This document shows, in pieces, positions 27,223-35,847 of a stretch of 64,000 bases of DNA; positions within the stretch are counted from its first letter, which is position 1; each line of letters opens with the position of its first letter. The translations under genes and the position numbers were made by a program. The notes under the pieces were generated by a model, which saw nothing but the letters and a program-made list of their open reading frames with translations, was not told the DNA's origin and did no database searches. The stretch covers positions 496,001 through 560,000 of the forward strand of contig NZ_JACHMW010000001.1 of assembly GCF_014205115.1 (NCBI RefSeq), written 5' to 3'. Source of the DNA: Micrococcus endophyticus (lineage in GTDB: Bacteria > Actinomycetota > Actinomycetes > Actinomycetales > Micrococcaceae).

Positions 27223-28635
27223 ATGACAGAGGACCCCCGCGAGAAGATCCTGGCCTTCGGCACCGCCATCTCGGAGGGCGCCGCGGACATCCCCGGACTC
27301 GACCACTGGCGCTCCCTGCCGGTGGCCCAGGCGCCCTCGTGGGCCGACGAGGCCGAGCACCGCGCCGCCGTCGCCGAGCTGAGCCAGGTCCCGCCGCTCG
27401 TGTTCGCCGGCGAGGTGGACCTGCTGCGCGCCCGCCTCGCGGACGTCGCCCAGGGCCGGGCCTTCCTGCTGCAGGGCGGCGACTGCGCCGAGACCTTCGC
27501 GGGCTCCACCGCCAACCGCATCAGCTCCCGCGTGAAGACCATCCTCCAGATGGCCGCCGTGCTGACCTACGGCGCGTCCATGCCCGTGGTGAAGATGGGC
27601 CGCATCGCCGGCCAGTTCGCCAAGCCCCGCTCCTCGGACACCGAGACCCGCGACGGCGTCACCCTGCCCAGCTTCCGCGGCGAGATCGTCAACGGCTACG
27701 AGTTCACCGAGGAGGCCCGTCGCCACGACGCCCGGCGCATGGTGCAGGCGTACCACACCTCCGCCTCCACGCTGAACCTCGTCCGCGCGTTCACCCAGGG
27801 CGGCTTCGCCGACCTGCGCAGCGTCCACCAGTGGAATCAGGGCTTCATGGCCAACCCGGCCTACGCCCAGTACGAGGAGATGGCCGCGGAGATCGACCGC
27901 GCCGTCCGCTTCATGAACGCCGCCGGCGTGGACTTCGAGGCCATGCGCCGCACCGAGTTCTACTCCGCCCACGAGGCGCTGCTGCTCGACTACGAGCGCG
28001 CCCTGACCCGCGTGGACTCCCGCAGCGGCGACCCGTACGCCACGAGCGCCCACTTCCTGTGGATCGGTGAGCGCACCCGCCAGGTGGACGGCGCCCACGT
28101 GGACTACCTCTCCCGCGTCCGCAACCCCATCGGCGTGAAGCTGGGCCCCACCACCTCCGCGGCGGACGCCCTGGAGCTGGCCGAGCGCCTGGACCCGGAG
28201 CGCGAGCCCGGCCGCCTCACCTTCATCACCCGCATGGGCGCCGAGCGCATCCGCGACGTGCTGCCCGGCATCGTCGAGGGCGTGCGCGACGCCGGCCTCG
28301 AGCCCGTCTGGGTCACCGACCCGATGCACGGCAACACCGTCACCGCCGCCAACGGCTACAAGACGCGCCGCTTCGAGGACGTCATGGACGAGGTCAGCGG
28401 GTTCTTCGAGGTGCACCGCGCCCTGGGCACCCGCCCGGGCGGCATGCACGTGGAGCTCACCGGCGACGACGTGGCCGAGTGCCTCGGCGGCTCCGACCCC
28501 ATCAACGAGGCCGACTTCGACGCCCGCTACGAGACCCTGTGCGACCCGCGCCTGAACCATCAGCAGTCGCTGGAGATGGCGTTCAAGGTGACCGAGGCGC
28601 TCTCCCACCCCGAGCGCGTCGCCCCGCGCCGCTGA
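27223..28635 (+). CDS. aroG: 3-deoxy-7-phosphoheptulonate synthase, class II
   Basis: 470 aa from ATG 27223. It condenses phosphoenolpyruvate and erythrose 4-phosphate in the first shikimate step. Class II family residues are clear: LQGGDCAETF (metal-binding Cys), KMGRIAGQFAKPRS, FRGEIVNGYEF, FYSAHEALLLDYE, VRNPIGVKLGPT, TRMGAERIRDVLP, WVTDPMHGN and the metal ligands in MHVELTGDDV(A)ECLGG. The length matches plant-like bacterial enzymes. It converges with the kinase gene, leaving only 12 bases between stops. Confidence 0.96.
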   Translation: MTEDPREKILAFGTAISEGAADIPGLDHWRSLPVAQAPSWADEAEHRAAVAELSQVPPLVFAGEVDLLRARLADVAQGRAFLLQGGDCAETFAGSTANRISSRVKTILQMAAVLTYGASMPVVKMGRIAGQFAKPRSSDTETRDGVTLPSFRGEIVNGYEFTEEARRHDARRMVQAYHTSASTLNLVRAFTQGGFADLRSVHQWNQGFMANPAYAQYEEMAAEIDRAVRFMNAAGVDFEAMRRTEFYSAHEALLLDYERALTRVDSRSGDPYATSAHFLWIGERTRQVDGAHVDYLSRVRNPIGVKLGPTTSAADALELAERLDPEREPGRLTFITRMGAERIRDVLPGIVEGVRDAGLEPVWVTDPMHGNTVTAANGYKTRRFEDVMDEVSGFFEVHRALGTRPGGMHVELTGDDVAECLGGSDPINEADFDARYETLCDPRLNHQQSLEMAFKVTEALSHPERVAPRR

Positions 28636-28647
28636 CCGGCGGGCCGC

Positions 28648-30594
28648 TCAGCGGCTCCAGAGCTCGACGCGGGTGCCCTCCAGCAGGGGGGTGCCCGCGG
28701 CGGGGGACTGGTGCAGCACGCGCGCCTCGTCACCGGCGGGCAGCGGCACCAGGACCCGGTGCTCGCGCACGTCCCAGCCGTCGTCCTGCAGGCTCGTCCG
28801 GGCGGCTGCCAGGCTGAGCCCAGTCACATCCGGGACCGGGCGCACCGCCCGGCCCTCCGAGAGCACCACGCGGACCACGGTGCCCGGCGTCGCCCGCTCG
28901 CCCGCGGCGGGGCGCTGCTCGAGGACGGCCCCGGCGGGCACGTGCGGGTCGGAGCGGCGCGCGTCCACCTCGACGGCGAACCGGGCGTCCCGGGCCACGC
29001 CGTGGGCGTGGCGGACGGCGACGCCGGCCAGGTCGGGCACCGGCACCGGCGCGGGCCCCGCGGAGACCGTCACCTCGACGGGCGTGCCCCGGTCCACCTG
29101 CTGACCGGCCTGCGGGCTCGTGGCCACCACGGTGCCCTCGGTGCGCAGCTCGTCGTGCCGGACGGTCACCGCGGTCGCCAGGCCGGCGGCCACGAGCCGC
29201 TCCTCGGCCGCCTCGCGGGCCAGCCCGTCCAGCTCCGGCACCACGGCCGTGGCGCCCACGCCGAGCCCGCCGGAGCCGAGCGTCCAGCCGAGCAGCAGGG
29301 CGACCCCCGTGAGCAGCAGGGTCACGGCCGCGCCGATCGCGGCGGCCCGGCCGGTGCCGCGGCCCAGGTCCAGGGCGGGGCGGCGGGCCTCCCGGCGCGC
29401 CGCGCGCCGGGACCGACGCGCCGACGGCGCCGGGGCCTCGGCGGCGTCCGCCGTCAGGGGCGCCTCCGGTGCCGGGCCGGGGGAGCGCCGGACGACGTCG
29501 TCCGCCGCGAGGGCCTCGGTGGGCAGGGCGTCCGCGGGGAGGGAGGGCAGCACACGGGTGGCGTGGTGGTCGCCGGCGTCCAGGGCCGTGGTCTCGTCGC
29601 CGTCGGCGTCGTGGAGCGGGTCGTGCGGGTCGTTCGGGTCGAGGGCGTCGAGCGTCGTGGTCTCGTCGTGCTCCGGGCCGGGGCGCCCCTCGACCGCGTC
29701 CGGGACGCGGACCGGCGGCCGGTCGAGCTCGGCCGGGCCGAGCTCCGCGGCCACGGCGTCGAGGCGGTCGAGGACCTCCCCGGCGTCCGCGGGGCGGTCG
29801 GCCGGGTCGGGCTCGGTGGACCACAGGACGAGGTCGTCGAGGGCCTCGGGCAGGCCGGGCTGGAGCGTGGAGGGCACGGGCACCCGCTCGTGCACGTGGC
29901 GGTAGGCGACCTGCAGCGCCGTGGCGGCCGTGAAGGGCTGCCGCCCCGTGAGCAGCTCGAAGAGGATGATCCCGGCGGCGTAGACGTCCGAACGGGCGTC
30001 CGCGGGAGCGCCGGCGATGTGCTCGGGCGCGAGGTAGGCGGGGGTGCCCACCACGGCCTGGCCGGCCGAGGTGTGGGCGGTGGCCGCGCGGGAGAGGCCG
30101 AAGTCGGCCACGGTGATGCGGCCGTCCGTGCGGACGAGGACGTTCTCCGGCTTCACGTCGCGGTGCACGAGCCCGGCCCGGTGCGCTGAGGCCAGACCGT
30201 CCACGAGCGGGCGCAGGTGGCGCAGGGCCTCGCGCGGCGTGAGCGGGGCCTGCTCGCGGATGACGGTGCGCAGGGTGTGGCCGGGCACGTGCTCCATGAC
30301 CAGGTAGGCCAGGACCTCGCCGGACGGATCCTCGGTGTGGCCCTGGTCCAGCACGGCGACGACGTGGGGATGCGACAGCCGCGCGGCGGTCTTGGCCTCC
30401 TGCTCGAACCGGCCCACGAGGACGGGGTCCTCGGCCAGGTGCGGGTGCATGACCTTGAGGGCGACCTCGCGGTCCAACCGCGTGTCCAGGGCCAGGTAGA
30501 CCGTGGACATCCCGCCCCGGGCCAGCCGGGCGAGGACCTCGTACCGGCCGTCGACGATGCCCCCCACCAGGGGGTCGCGGCGTGTGCTGCTCAT
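28648..30594 (-). CDS. Ser/Thr protein kinase with three PASTA domains (PknL-like)
   Basis: 648 aa from ATG 30594. The cytoplasmic kinase domain (about 18-275) has the glycine loop LARGGMSTVY, catalytic Lys47 in VALKV, HRD at 144-146, DFG near 164-166 and the APEHIAGAP substrate loop. A Pro/Asp/Ala-rich juxtamembrane linker follows, then one transmembrane helix near 425-445 (VTLLLTGVALLLGW) and three extracellular PASTA repeats to the C-terminus, which in relatives sense muropeptides. The neighbours are an Rv2175c-type protein and a polyprenyl synthase, as for PknL in M. tuberculosis; PknL itself lacks PASTA domains there, so domain content is closer to PknB. A TAGGCT box lies 6 bases before the start. 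Confidence 0.9.
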   Translation of the reverse strand: MSSTRRDPLVGGIVDGRYEVLARLARGGMSTVYLALDTRLDREVALKVMHPHLAEDPVLVGRFEQEAKTAARLSHPHVVAVLDQGHTEDPSGEVLAYLVMEHVPGHTLRTVIREQAPLTPREALRHLRPLVDGLASAHRAGLVHRDVKPENVLVRTDGRITVADFGLSRAATAHTSAGQAVVGTPAYLAPEHIAGAPADARSDVYAAGIILFELLTGRQPFTAATALQVAYRHVHERVPVPSTLQPGLPEALDDLVLWSTEPDPADRPADAGEVLDRLDAVAAELGPAELDRPPVRVPDAVEGRPGPEHDETTTLDALDPNDPHDPLHDADGDETTALDAGDHHATRVLPSLPADALPTEALAADDVVRRSPGPAPEAPLTADAAEAPAPSARRSRRAARREARRPALDLGRGTGRAAAIGAAVTLLLTGVALLLGWTLGSGGLGVGATAVVPELDGLAREAAEERLVAAGLATAVTVRHDELRTEGTVVATSPQAGQQVDRGTPVEVTVSAGPAPVPVPDLAGVAVRHAHGVARDARFAVEVDARRSDPHVPAGAVLEQRPAAGERATPGTVVRVVLSEGRAVRPVPDVTGLSLAAARTSLQDDGWDVREHRVLVPLPAGDEARVLHQSPAAGTPLLEGTRVELWSR

Positions 30595-30600
30595 CGTCCC

Positions 30601-30606
30601 AGCCTA
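30601..30606 (-). promoter_or_regulatory. -10 element of the PASTA kinase gene (leaderless type)
   Basis: TAGGCT on the minus strand, 6 bases before ATG 30594. Confidence 0.6.
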
Positions 30607-30649
30607 GGCCAGCGCCGGGGCCCGGGGGCGGGGGTCCGCCGGGGGCGGA

Positions 30650-31801
30650 TCAGAACATGGCCATGGCGGCGCGGACCGTGGCGACGTAGGTGCGCCCCTC
30701 CGCGCTGAGGCCGCCCTGCAGGACGCCGCCGAGGCCCTGGTAGTAGGCGCCGATGCCCGTGTCGAGCGTGGGCGTGCGGTCCTGCACGTACTTGATGTAC
30801 GCGACGCCGGCGACGGCGTTGTCGTACGGGTCCAGCAGGTTCAGCTCGCGGCCCACGAGCTCGGAGGCGAACTCGCCGGTGATCGGGATGACCTGCATGG
30901 CGCCGATGGCGTTGGCGGGGGAGACGGAGGCCATGCGGAAGCGGGACTCGGTGTAGGCGTGGCCGAGGGCCAGGCGCGGGTCCACGCCCATGCGCACGGC
31001 GGTCTCGCGGACGATCTCGCGCATCTGCTCCGGCGACGGCTGCGGCACGGACCGCAGCAGGCGCAGGTTCTCGTTGGCCGAGGCGGTGACGTGCGAGGGG
31101 TAGGTGCGGCCGAGGAAGGTGTCGCCGATCGGCTGGACGTCGGAGACCGGCTCCACCTCGAGGGTGCCGTCGGAGATCACGAGGACCTGGCCCGGGTGCA
31201 GCATCGAGGAGCGGGTGAGGCCGTTGAGCTCGCGCAGGCGGGGGATGGACACCTCGAAGCGCTGGGAGATGCCCCACATGGAGTCCCCGGAGACCACGGT
31301 GTAGCGGATGACGTCCCCGGTGGCGGGAGCCGGCGCCGGCGTGGGGGCGGGGGTCGGGGCGGGGGCCGCCGCCTTCCCGGCGGTCGTCAGCACCATGCCC
31401 GGGTGCAGCATCGTGGAGGCGCTCATGCCGTTGAGGCGCTGCAGCTCGGCGGCGGAGACCCCGGTGCGGCGGGCGATGATCCACCAGCCGTCGTCGGGCT
31501 GGACGGTGTAGGTGCCGGCCGCGGCGGCGGGGGCGGCCTCGCCGGTGAGACGGATGGCGTCGCCCGGGTAGATGATCGACTCGTGGTCCAGCCCGTTCAG
31601 GCGGAAGAGGTCCACCAGGGGCACCCCGTGGGCCGCCGAGATGGCGGTGAGGGTGTCGCCCGGGCGGACGGTGTGGACCGGCGCCTCCTGGGCCTGTGCC
31701 TGCGCGGGCAGGCCGGTGAGCAGGAGCAGGGGCACGGCACCGCCGGCGAGGGCGTGGCGCAGGCGGCGGGAAGGGGTGTGGGACACGAAGGACCTCGGCA
31801 T
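30650..31801 (-). CDS. Secreted LysM lytic transglycosylase
   Basis: 383 aa from ATG 31801. A basic start and hydrophobic stretch ending in AQAQAQEAPVH form a signal peptide (about 1-38). Three LysM repeats follow: HTVRPGDTLTAISAAHGVPL, YTVQPDDGWWIIARRTGVS and YTVVSGDSMWGISQRFEVS, joined by a Pro/Ala linker. The C-terminal SLT domain has MGVDPRLALGHAYTESRFR with the catalytic Glu and NAIGAMQVIP. It binds and cleaves peptidoglycan outside the membrane. The kinase gene follows 55 bases downstream on the same strand with its own promoter. It is complete. Confidence 0.93.
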   Translation of the reverse strand: MPRSFVSHTPSRRLRHALAGGAVPLLLLTGLPAQAQAQEAPVHTVRPGDTLTAISAAHGVPLVDLFRLNGLDHESIIYPGDAIRLTGEAAPAAAAGTYTVQPDDGWWIIARRTGVSAAELQRLNGMSASTMLHPGMVLTTAGKAAAPAPTPAPTPAPAPATGDVIRYTVVSGDSMWGISQRFEVSIPRLRELNGLTRSSMLHPGQVLVISDGTLEVEPVSDVQPIGDTFLGRTYPSHVTASANENLRLLRSVPQPSPEQMREIVRETAVRMGVDPRLALGHAYTESRFRMASVSPANAIGAMQVIPITGEFASELVGRELNLLDPYDNAVAGVAYIKYVQDRTPTLDTGIGAYYQGLGGVLQGGLSAEGRTYVATVRAAMAMF

Positions 31802-31898
31802 CGTCGAAGGGGACGGGACTGTGGGGAAGGGACGGGCGGAGCCCGCGGCCCCCCGGGGCCGTCCGACGTCGTCGGCGTCCGGCTGCGGAGCCTCGACG

Positions 31899-31927
31899 AT
31901 GTTATCCGGCCGTGATCTCCGTGACCA
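31899..31927 (-). promoter_or_regulatory. Promoter of the LysM transglycosylase
   Basis: On the minus strand TGGTCA, a 17-base spacer and TAACAT (31904-31899). The leader would be about 90 bases. Confidence 0.45.
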
Positions 31928-31972
31928 TTCCGAGATTCAAGCCGCTCTCCGCCGCGGAATCATGCGGATCTC

Positions 31973-32002
31973 CGGCCCGTTCTTCCCATCGGGAACGGGC
32001 CG
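31973..32002. other. Perfect 10-bp hairpin in the divergent spacer
   Basis: CGGCCCGTTC and GAACGGGCCG flank a 10-base loop. It lies upstream of both start codons, so it is not a terminator for either neighbour; it could be a protein site or part of an RNA. Confidence 0.45.
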
Positions 32003-32107
32003 TCCAGCAGGTCGAAGGGCGTCGAGAGTGACCCTCCTCACTGGCGAAAAAGGCGGCGCACAGCAGGTGCAGGGCACAGGCAGAGAGTCGGCGGCGCCGA
32101 CGCGACG

Positions 32108-32113
32108 TAGTCT
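32108..32113 (+). promoter_or_regulatory. -10 element of the Rv2175c-type gene (leaderless type)
   Basis: TAGTCT, 7 bases before GTG 32121. Confidence 0.6.
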
Positions 32114-32120
32114 GGCGCAC

Positions 32121-32519
32121 GTGAGCACCTCTTCCTCCGACACCCCGGTCCCCGCCGACGCCATCCCCGCCGAGCTGGACGCCCTCGTGGGCGACTGGCT
32201 GACGATGCCCGACGTCGCCGAGCGCCTCGACCAGCGCGTCACGCGCGTGCACAACCTCGTGAAGGACCACCGCCTGCTGGCGGTCCGCCGCCCGGACCCC
32301 GCCGTCCGCGCCGTGCCGGCGCTGTTCCTGACCGAGTCGGGGCTGCTCGAACCGCTGCAGGGCACCCTCGTGCTGCTCGCGGACGCGGGCTACTCGGACG
32401 AGGAGTCGCTGCGCTGGCTGTTCACCGAGGATCCCTCGCTGCCGGGTCGGCCCATCGACGCCCTCCGGGACGGCCGGAAGACGGAGGTGCGCCGCCGCGC
32501 CCAGGCCCTGGCCTGGTGA
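32121..32519 (+). CDS. DNA-binding protein of the Rv2175c family
   Basis: 132 aa from GTG 32121. A Ser/Thr-rich N-terminus (STSSSDTPV) precedes a winged helix-turn-helix (WLTMPDVAERLDQRVTRVHNLVKDHRLLAVRR, about 30-62) and the family C-terminal domain (GTLVLLADAGYSDEESLRWLF, then GRPIDALRDGRKTEVRRRAQALAW). In M. tuberculosis, Rv2175c is phosphorylated on its N-terminal tail by PknL, which releases it from DNA. The Ser/Thr-rich tail and the nearby kinase gene suggest the same pairing here. DNA targets are unknown. Confidence 0.88.
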   Translation: MSTSSSDTPVPADAIPAELDALVGDWLTMPDVAERLDQRVTRVHNLVKDHRLLAVRRPDPAVRAVPALFLTESGLLEPLQGTLVLLADAGYSDEESLRWLFTEDPSLPGRPIDALRDGRKTEVRRRAQALAW

Positions 32520-32589
32520 CGCCGGCCCCCCGGGTCCCGCGGCGGCCGACGCCGCCCGGTCCAGGGCGATGGCCCGGGCGGAGCCCCGG

Positions 32590-33705
32590 TCAGTGCCGCC
32601 GGGTCGTGGCGGCCTGGATCAGCGCGGTGAGCTCCGCGCGCACGTCCGCGGGGACTTCGTGGGCCTCGAGCGCGCCGACGGCCTCCGCGGCCCGCGCGGA
32701 CAGTGCGGCCACCCGGTCGGCCACTGCCTGACGGGCCCCGCACTCCTCGAGCGCCCGCTGCCAGTGGGCGATGCGCTCGGCGCTGAGCCCGGGGTCGCCC
32801 AGGTCCGCGTCGAGCGCCGCGGCGTCCGCGGGGGAGAGCAGCGCGACCGCACGGGCGATCAGCACCGTGCGCTTGCCCTCGCGCAGGTCGTCGCCGGCGG
32901 GCTTGCCCGTGGCGGCGGGGTCGCCGAACACGCCGAGCAGGTCGTCCTGGTACTGGAACGCCAGGCCGAACGGCAGGCTGACCTCCGCGAACGCGGCCAC
33001 GAGCGCGTCGTCGGCGCCGGCCAGCAGGCCGCCCAGGGCCAGCGGGTGCACGGCCGAGTAGCGCGCGGACTTGTGCTCCACCACCGCCTCCGCGGCGGCC
33101 TCGGCCTCGGCCGGGTCCGTGGCCGGCGGCGCCATCTCGGCGGCGACGTCGAGGTACTGGCCCACCATCACCCCGAAGCGCATCCGCTCGAACTCGTCGC
33201 GGGCCCGCGCCGGCCGCCCGGCGCCCTCGAGGGCGGCGGCGAACGCGGTCTCGCTCATGCCGAGCGCCACGTCGCCGGCGAGGATGGCGGCGGACACCCC
33301 GAAGTGGCCGGCGTCGTGCCGCCAGCCCGACGCGCGGTGCTCGGCCTCGAACCGGCGGTGCACGCTGGGCATCCCGCGGCGCGTGTCCGAGCGGTCCAGG
33401 ATGTCGTCGTGGATCAGCGCTGCGGCCTGGAACAGCTCGAGCGCCGCGCCGGTCCGGGCGATGCGCGGGTCCTCCGGGTCTCCGCCGGCCGCCCGCCAGC
33501 CGAGCCAGCCGAGCACGGCGCGCAGCCGCTTGCCGCCGGCGGCCAGGTCGCCCACCGCGTCCACGAGGGGGACGGTCAGGGGATGGACGGCGCGGGCGCG
33601 CTCGCGGTGCTCGTCCAGCGTGCGCGTCAGCTCCTCGGCGACGGCGGCGCGGAACCGGTCCTGGTCGGCGGGGCGGGGGCGGGTCACGGCGGCGTCGACG
33701 GGCAT
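32590..33705 (-). CDS. Polyprenyl (geranylgeranyl-type) diphosphate synthase
   Basis: 371 aa from ATG 33705. It elongates allylic diphosphates with isopentenyl diphosphate. The first aspartate-rich motif is IHDDILDRSD with RRGMPSVHRRF just after it, and the second is FQYQDDLLGVFGD; both bind Mg-diphosphate. The residues just before the first motif are AAAL, which suggests a product of C20 or longer, but length cannot be fixed by eye. It occupies the place of idsA2/Rv2173 in the syntenic block. Products could feed menaquinone or carotenoid synthesis. A TAAGGT box lies 6 bases before the start. Confidence 0.9.
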   Translation of the reverse strand: MPVDAAVTRPRPADQDRFRAAVAEELTRTLDEHRERARAVHPLTVPLVDAVGDLAAGGKRLRAVLGWLGWRAAGGDPEDPRIARTGAALELFQAAALIHDDILDRSDTRRGMPSVHRRFEAEHRASGWRHDAGHFGVSAAILAGDVALGMSETAFAAALEGAGRPARARDEFERMRFGVMVGQYLDVAAEMAPPATDPAEAEAAAEAVVEHKSARYSAVHPLALGGLLAGADDALVAAFAEVSLPFGLAFQYQDDLLGVFGDPAATGKPAGDDLREGKRTVLIARAVALLSPADAAALDADLGDPGLSAERIAHWQRALEECGARQAVADRVAALSARAAEAVGALEAHEVPADVRAELTALIQAATTRRH

Positions 33706-33711
33706 GGGCTC

Positions 33712-33717
33712 ACCTTA
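33712..33717 (-). promoter_or_regulatory. -10 element of the polyprenyl synthase gene (leaderless type)
   Basis: TAAGGT on the minus strand, 6 bases before ATG 33705. Confidence 0.6.
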
Positions 33718-33771
33718 GCCGCGCGGGCGGGGCGCGCGAGGCGGTCGGCGGGCGTGACGAGCGCGCCTGGC

Positions 33772-33777
33772 TAGGCT
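33772..33777 (+). promoter_or_regulatory. -10 element of dinB (leaderless type)
   Basis: TAGGCT, 7 bases before ATG 33785; divergent from the polyprenyl synthase promoter 55 bases away. No LexA-like box is seen. Confidence 0.6.
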
Positions 33778-33784
33778 CGGGGGC

Positions 33785-35059
33785 ATGTCCGACACCGCCG
33801 CCGCGCAGGCCCGCCCCGAGGCCTCGATCCTGCACGTGGACATGGACGCCTTCTTCCTGTCCGTGGAGCTGCGCGAACGGCCCGACCTGACGGGGCGGCC
33901 GGCCGCCGTCGCCGCGCCGAGCGGACGCTCCGTGGTGCTGTCGGCCTCCTACGAGGCCCGGGCCTACGGCGTGCGCTCGGCGATGCCCCTGGCCCACGCG
34001 CGCGCCCTGTGCCCGCCGCTCGTGGTGGTCCCGCCCCGGCAGGACGTCTACCGCTCGGTCTCGGCGGACGTGATGGCCCTGCTCGGCCAGGTCACCCCCG
34101 TGCTGGAGCAGCTCAGCGTGGACGAGGCGTTCCTCGACGTCGCCGGGGCCCGGCGCCGCCTCGGCCCGCCCGCGCGGATCGGGGGCCTGATCCGTCGGCG
34201 GGTCCGCGAGGAGCTGGGCCTGCCCTGCACCGTGGGGGCGGCGGGCGTGAAGTTCGTGGCGAAGATGGCCTCCACCGCCGCGAAGCCGGACGGGCTGCTC
34301 GTGGTGCCCCCGGAGCGCACCCTCGAGTTCCTCCACCCGCTGCCCGTGGGACGGCTCTGGGGCGTGGGCCCCAAGGCGGCCGAGGCCCTGCGGCGCCGGG
34401 GAATGGCCACCATCGGGGACCTGGCCGCCGCGGACCCGGAGCAGCTCGAGCGCGCGTTCGGGGCCGCGGGGCGCTCGTGGGTGCAGCTCTCGCGGGGGAT
34501 CGACCCGCGGCCCGTCGCCCCCCGCCCCGCCGCGCGCAGCATCGGCGCCGACCACACCTTCGACGTCGACCCCCTGGACGTGGCCGGGGTCGACCTGGAG
34601 GTGCTGCGCCTGTGCCACCGCGTGGCCGCCCGGCTGCGCGCCGAGGAGGTCGCGGCGGGCGCCGTGACCGTCCGGCTCAAGGACCCCGACGGGCGAGTGC
34701 GCAGCCGGACCGCCCGCCTGGCCCGCCCCACCACCACGGCGCACGGACTGCTCGGGCCCGCCCGCCGGCTCGTCGCCGAGCTGCACGCGCAGCGCCCCCA
34801 TCCGGTCCGGCTCGTGGGCGTGCGCGCCGAGCGCCTGACGGACGCCGACGAGCCGGCGCCCGAGCAGGAGGCGCTCTTCGGCGGCCCCGGGTTCGGCGAC
34901 GACGACGCCGCCGAGGGCGTGGCCGGCGACTGGGCCGGCGCCGAGGCCGCGGCGGACGCCGTGGCGCGCCGCTTCCCGACGGCGGCGGTCCGGCCCGCCT
35001 CGTTGCTGCGCCGCGGTGCCGAACAGCCCGACGCCCGGCACGAGGCCCCCGGTCCGTGA
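33785..35059 (+). CDS. dinB: DNA polymerase IV (Y family)
   Basis: 424 aa from ATG 33785. A translesion polymerase. The catalytic residues are in LHVDMDAFFLSVE and SVDEAFLDV, the nucleotide-selection region is SYEARAYGVRSAMP, and the thumb has GVGPKAAEALRRRGMATIGDLA. The little finger follows from about 225. Near residue 360 the sequence QEALF resembles a beta-clamp-binding motif; a further 60 acidic/Ala-rich residues follow it, so the motif is not terminal as it usually is. Confidence 0.93.
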   Translation: MSDTAAAQARPEASILHVDMDAFFLSVELRERPDLTGRPAAVAAPSGRSVVLSASYEARAYGVRSAMPLAHARALCPPLVVVPPRQDVYRSVSADVMALLGQVTPVLEQLSVDEAFLDVAGARRRLGPPARIGGLIRRRVREELGLPCTVGAAGVKFVAKMASTAAKPDGLLVVPPERTLEFLHPLPVGRLWGVGPKAAEALRRRGMATIGDLAAADPEQLERAFGAAGRSWVQLSRGIDPRPVAPRPAARSIGADHTFDVDPLDVAGVDLEVLRLCHRVAARLRAEEVAAGAVTVRLKDPDGRVRSRTARLARPTTTAHGLLGPARRLVAELHAQRPHPVRLVGVRAERLTDADEPAPEQEALFGGPGFGDDDAAEGVAGDWAGAEAAADAVARRFPTAAVRPASLLRRGAEQPDARHEAPGP

Positions 35060-35120
35060 GGCCCGCGCGTGTCCGCTGACAGGGGAGGACGCCGTCTGGT
35101 TGGAAGGGGTCCGGACGCCG

Positions 35121-35126
35121 TATCCT
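35121..35126 (+). promoter_or_regulatory. Candidate -10 element of the DUF3040 gene
   Basis: TATCCT, 74 bases before GTG 35201. Confidence 0.45.
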
Positions 35127-35200
35127 GGAGGACAGATCGGACGCGTGGGCGTCCCCTCCCGGTCCCGGAGGCGTCGGAGGCCGAGTTCGAAGGAGTCGCC

Positions 35201-35608
35201 GTGCCCCTCTCTGAGCATGAGCAGCGGATGCTGGACCAGCTGGAGCACCAGCTGCGCACCGAGGACCCCCGCCTGGCCACCCAGATGGCGGACACGCGCC
35301 GCGACCCCGTGCCGGTCAAGCGTGTGGTGCTCGGCGCGGTGCTCGCCGTCGTCGGGCTGCTCGTGATCGTCATCGGCGTCGCCAACCAGCTGGTCCCCGT
35401 GGGCGTGCTCGGCGCTCTCGTGGTGGGCGCGGGCATCTTCCTCGTGACCACCCGGCCCCGCGGGGGCCGGGCCGCCGGCGCGGACCGTCCGGGCCCCGGT
35501 CGCGGGGGACGGCCCGGCGGCGGCCGCCCCGAGGGCGGGCGACCGGGCGGCGACTTCATGGGCCGCCTCGAGCGCCGCTGGGACGCCCGGCGCGAGCAGG
35601 GCGACTGA
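35201..35608 (+). CDS. DUF3040 membrane protein
   Basis: 135 aa; GTG 35201 is chosen because GAAGGAG precedes it and the family begins [14 protein letters not shown]. The N-terminal helix (1-35) is acidic and amphipathic and contains [10 protein letters not shown]. Two transmembrane helices follow at about 48-90, then a Gly/Arg/Pro-rich tail ending [11 protein letters not shown]. Its function is unknown, but the gene sits directly upstream of mraZ in many actinobacteria, which hints at a cell envelope role (inference). Confidence 0.88.
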   Translation: MPLSEHEQRMLDQLEHQLRTEDPRLATQMADTRRDPVPVKRVVLGAVLAVVGLLVIVIGVANQLVPVGVLGALVVGAGIFLVTTRPRGGRAAGADRPGPGRGGRPGGGRPEGGRPGGDFMGRLERRWDARREQGD

Positions 35609-35630
35609 CCCCCTCCACCTTCCTCCACCG

Positions 35631-35661
35631 AAGGCCCCGATCCACTGCGGATCGGGGCCTT
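35631..35661 (+). terminator. Terminator of the DUF3040 gene
   Basis: AAGGCCCCGATCC and its perfect complement flank ACTGC, ending in GCCTTCG. Confidence 0.8.
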
Positions 35662-35847
35662 CGCCGTGCCGGGAGCCCTTTCGGCGCCCCGGGCCGCCCC
35701 CCACCCCTCCACTCCGCCCCCGCCCCTCCACTTCGCCCCACCCGGTTCCCCGACCCCGCTCAGCCGCAGGATCCTGCGGTCTGGGCGGGGTCGTCCGTGC
35801 GCGCCGCGCGACGCGCGTGAACACAGGAAGGCCAAAGGGGGTTGAAG

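Larger units (their letters stand above)
31802..32120. other. Divergent spacer, 319 bases
   Basis: No gene is seen. It holds the transglycosylase promoter (31899-31904, minus), a perfect hairpin (31973-32002) and the -10 box of the Rv2175c-type gene (32108-32113). Confidence 0.6.

Noticed and set aside
31799-31901. CATCGTCGA at the transglycosylase start codon is complementary to TCGACGATG at 31893-31901, suggesting a start-masking RNA switch
   Set aside because: The distal arm overlaps the predicted -10 TAACAT, so it would not be in the transcript. Nine bases of pairing is weak evidence.
31802-31970. A c-di-AMP (ydaO-type) riboswitch before the LysM transglycosylase, as is common in actinobacteria
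   Set aside because: None of the conserved ydaO blocks could be recognised, and the predicted leader is only about 90 bases.
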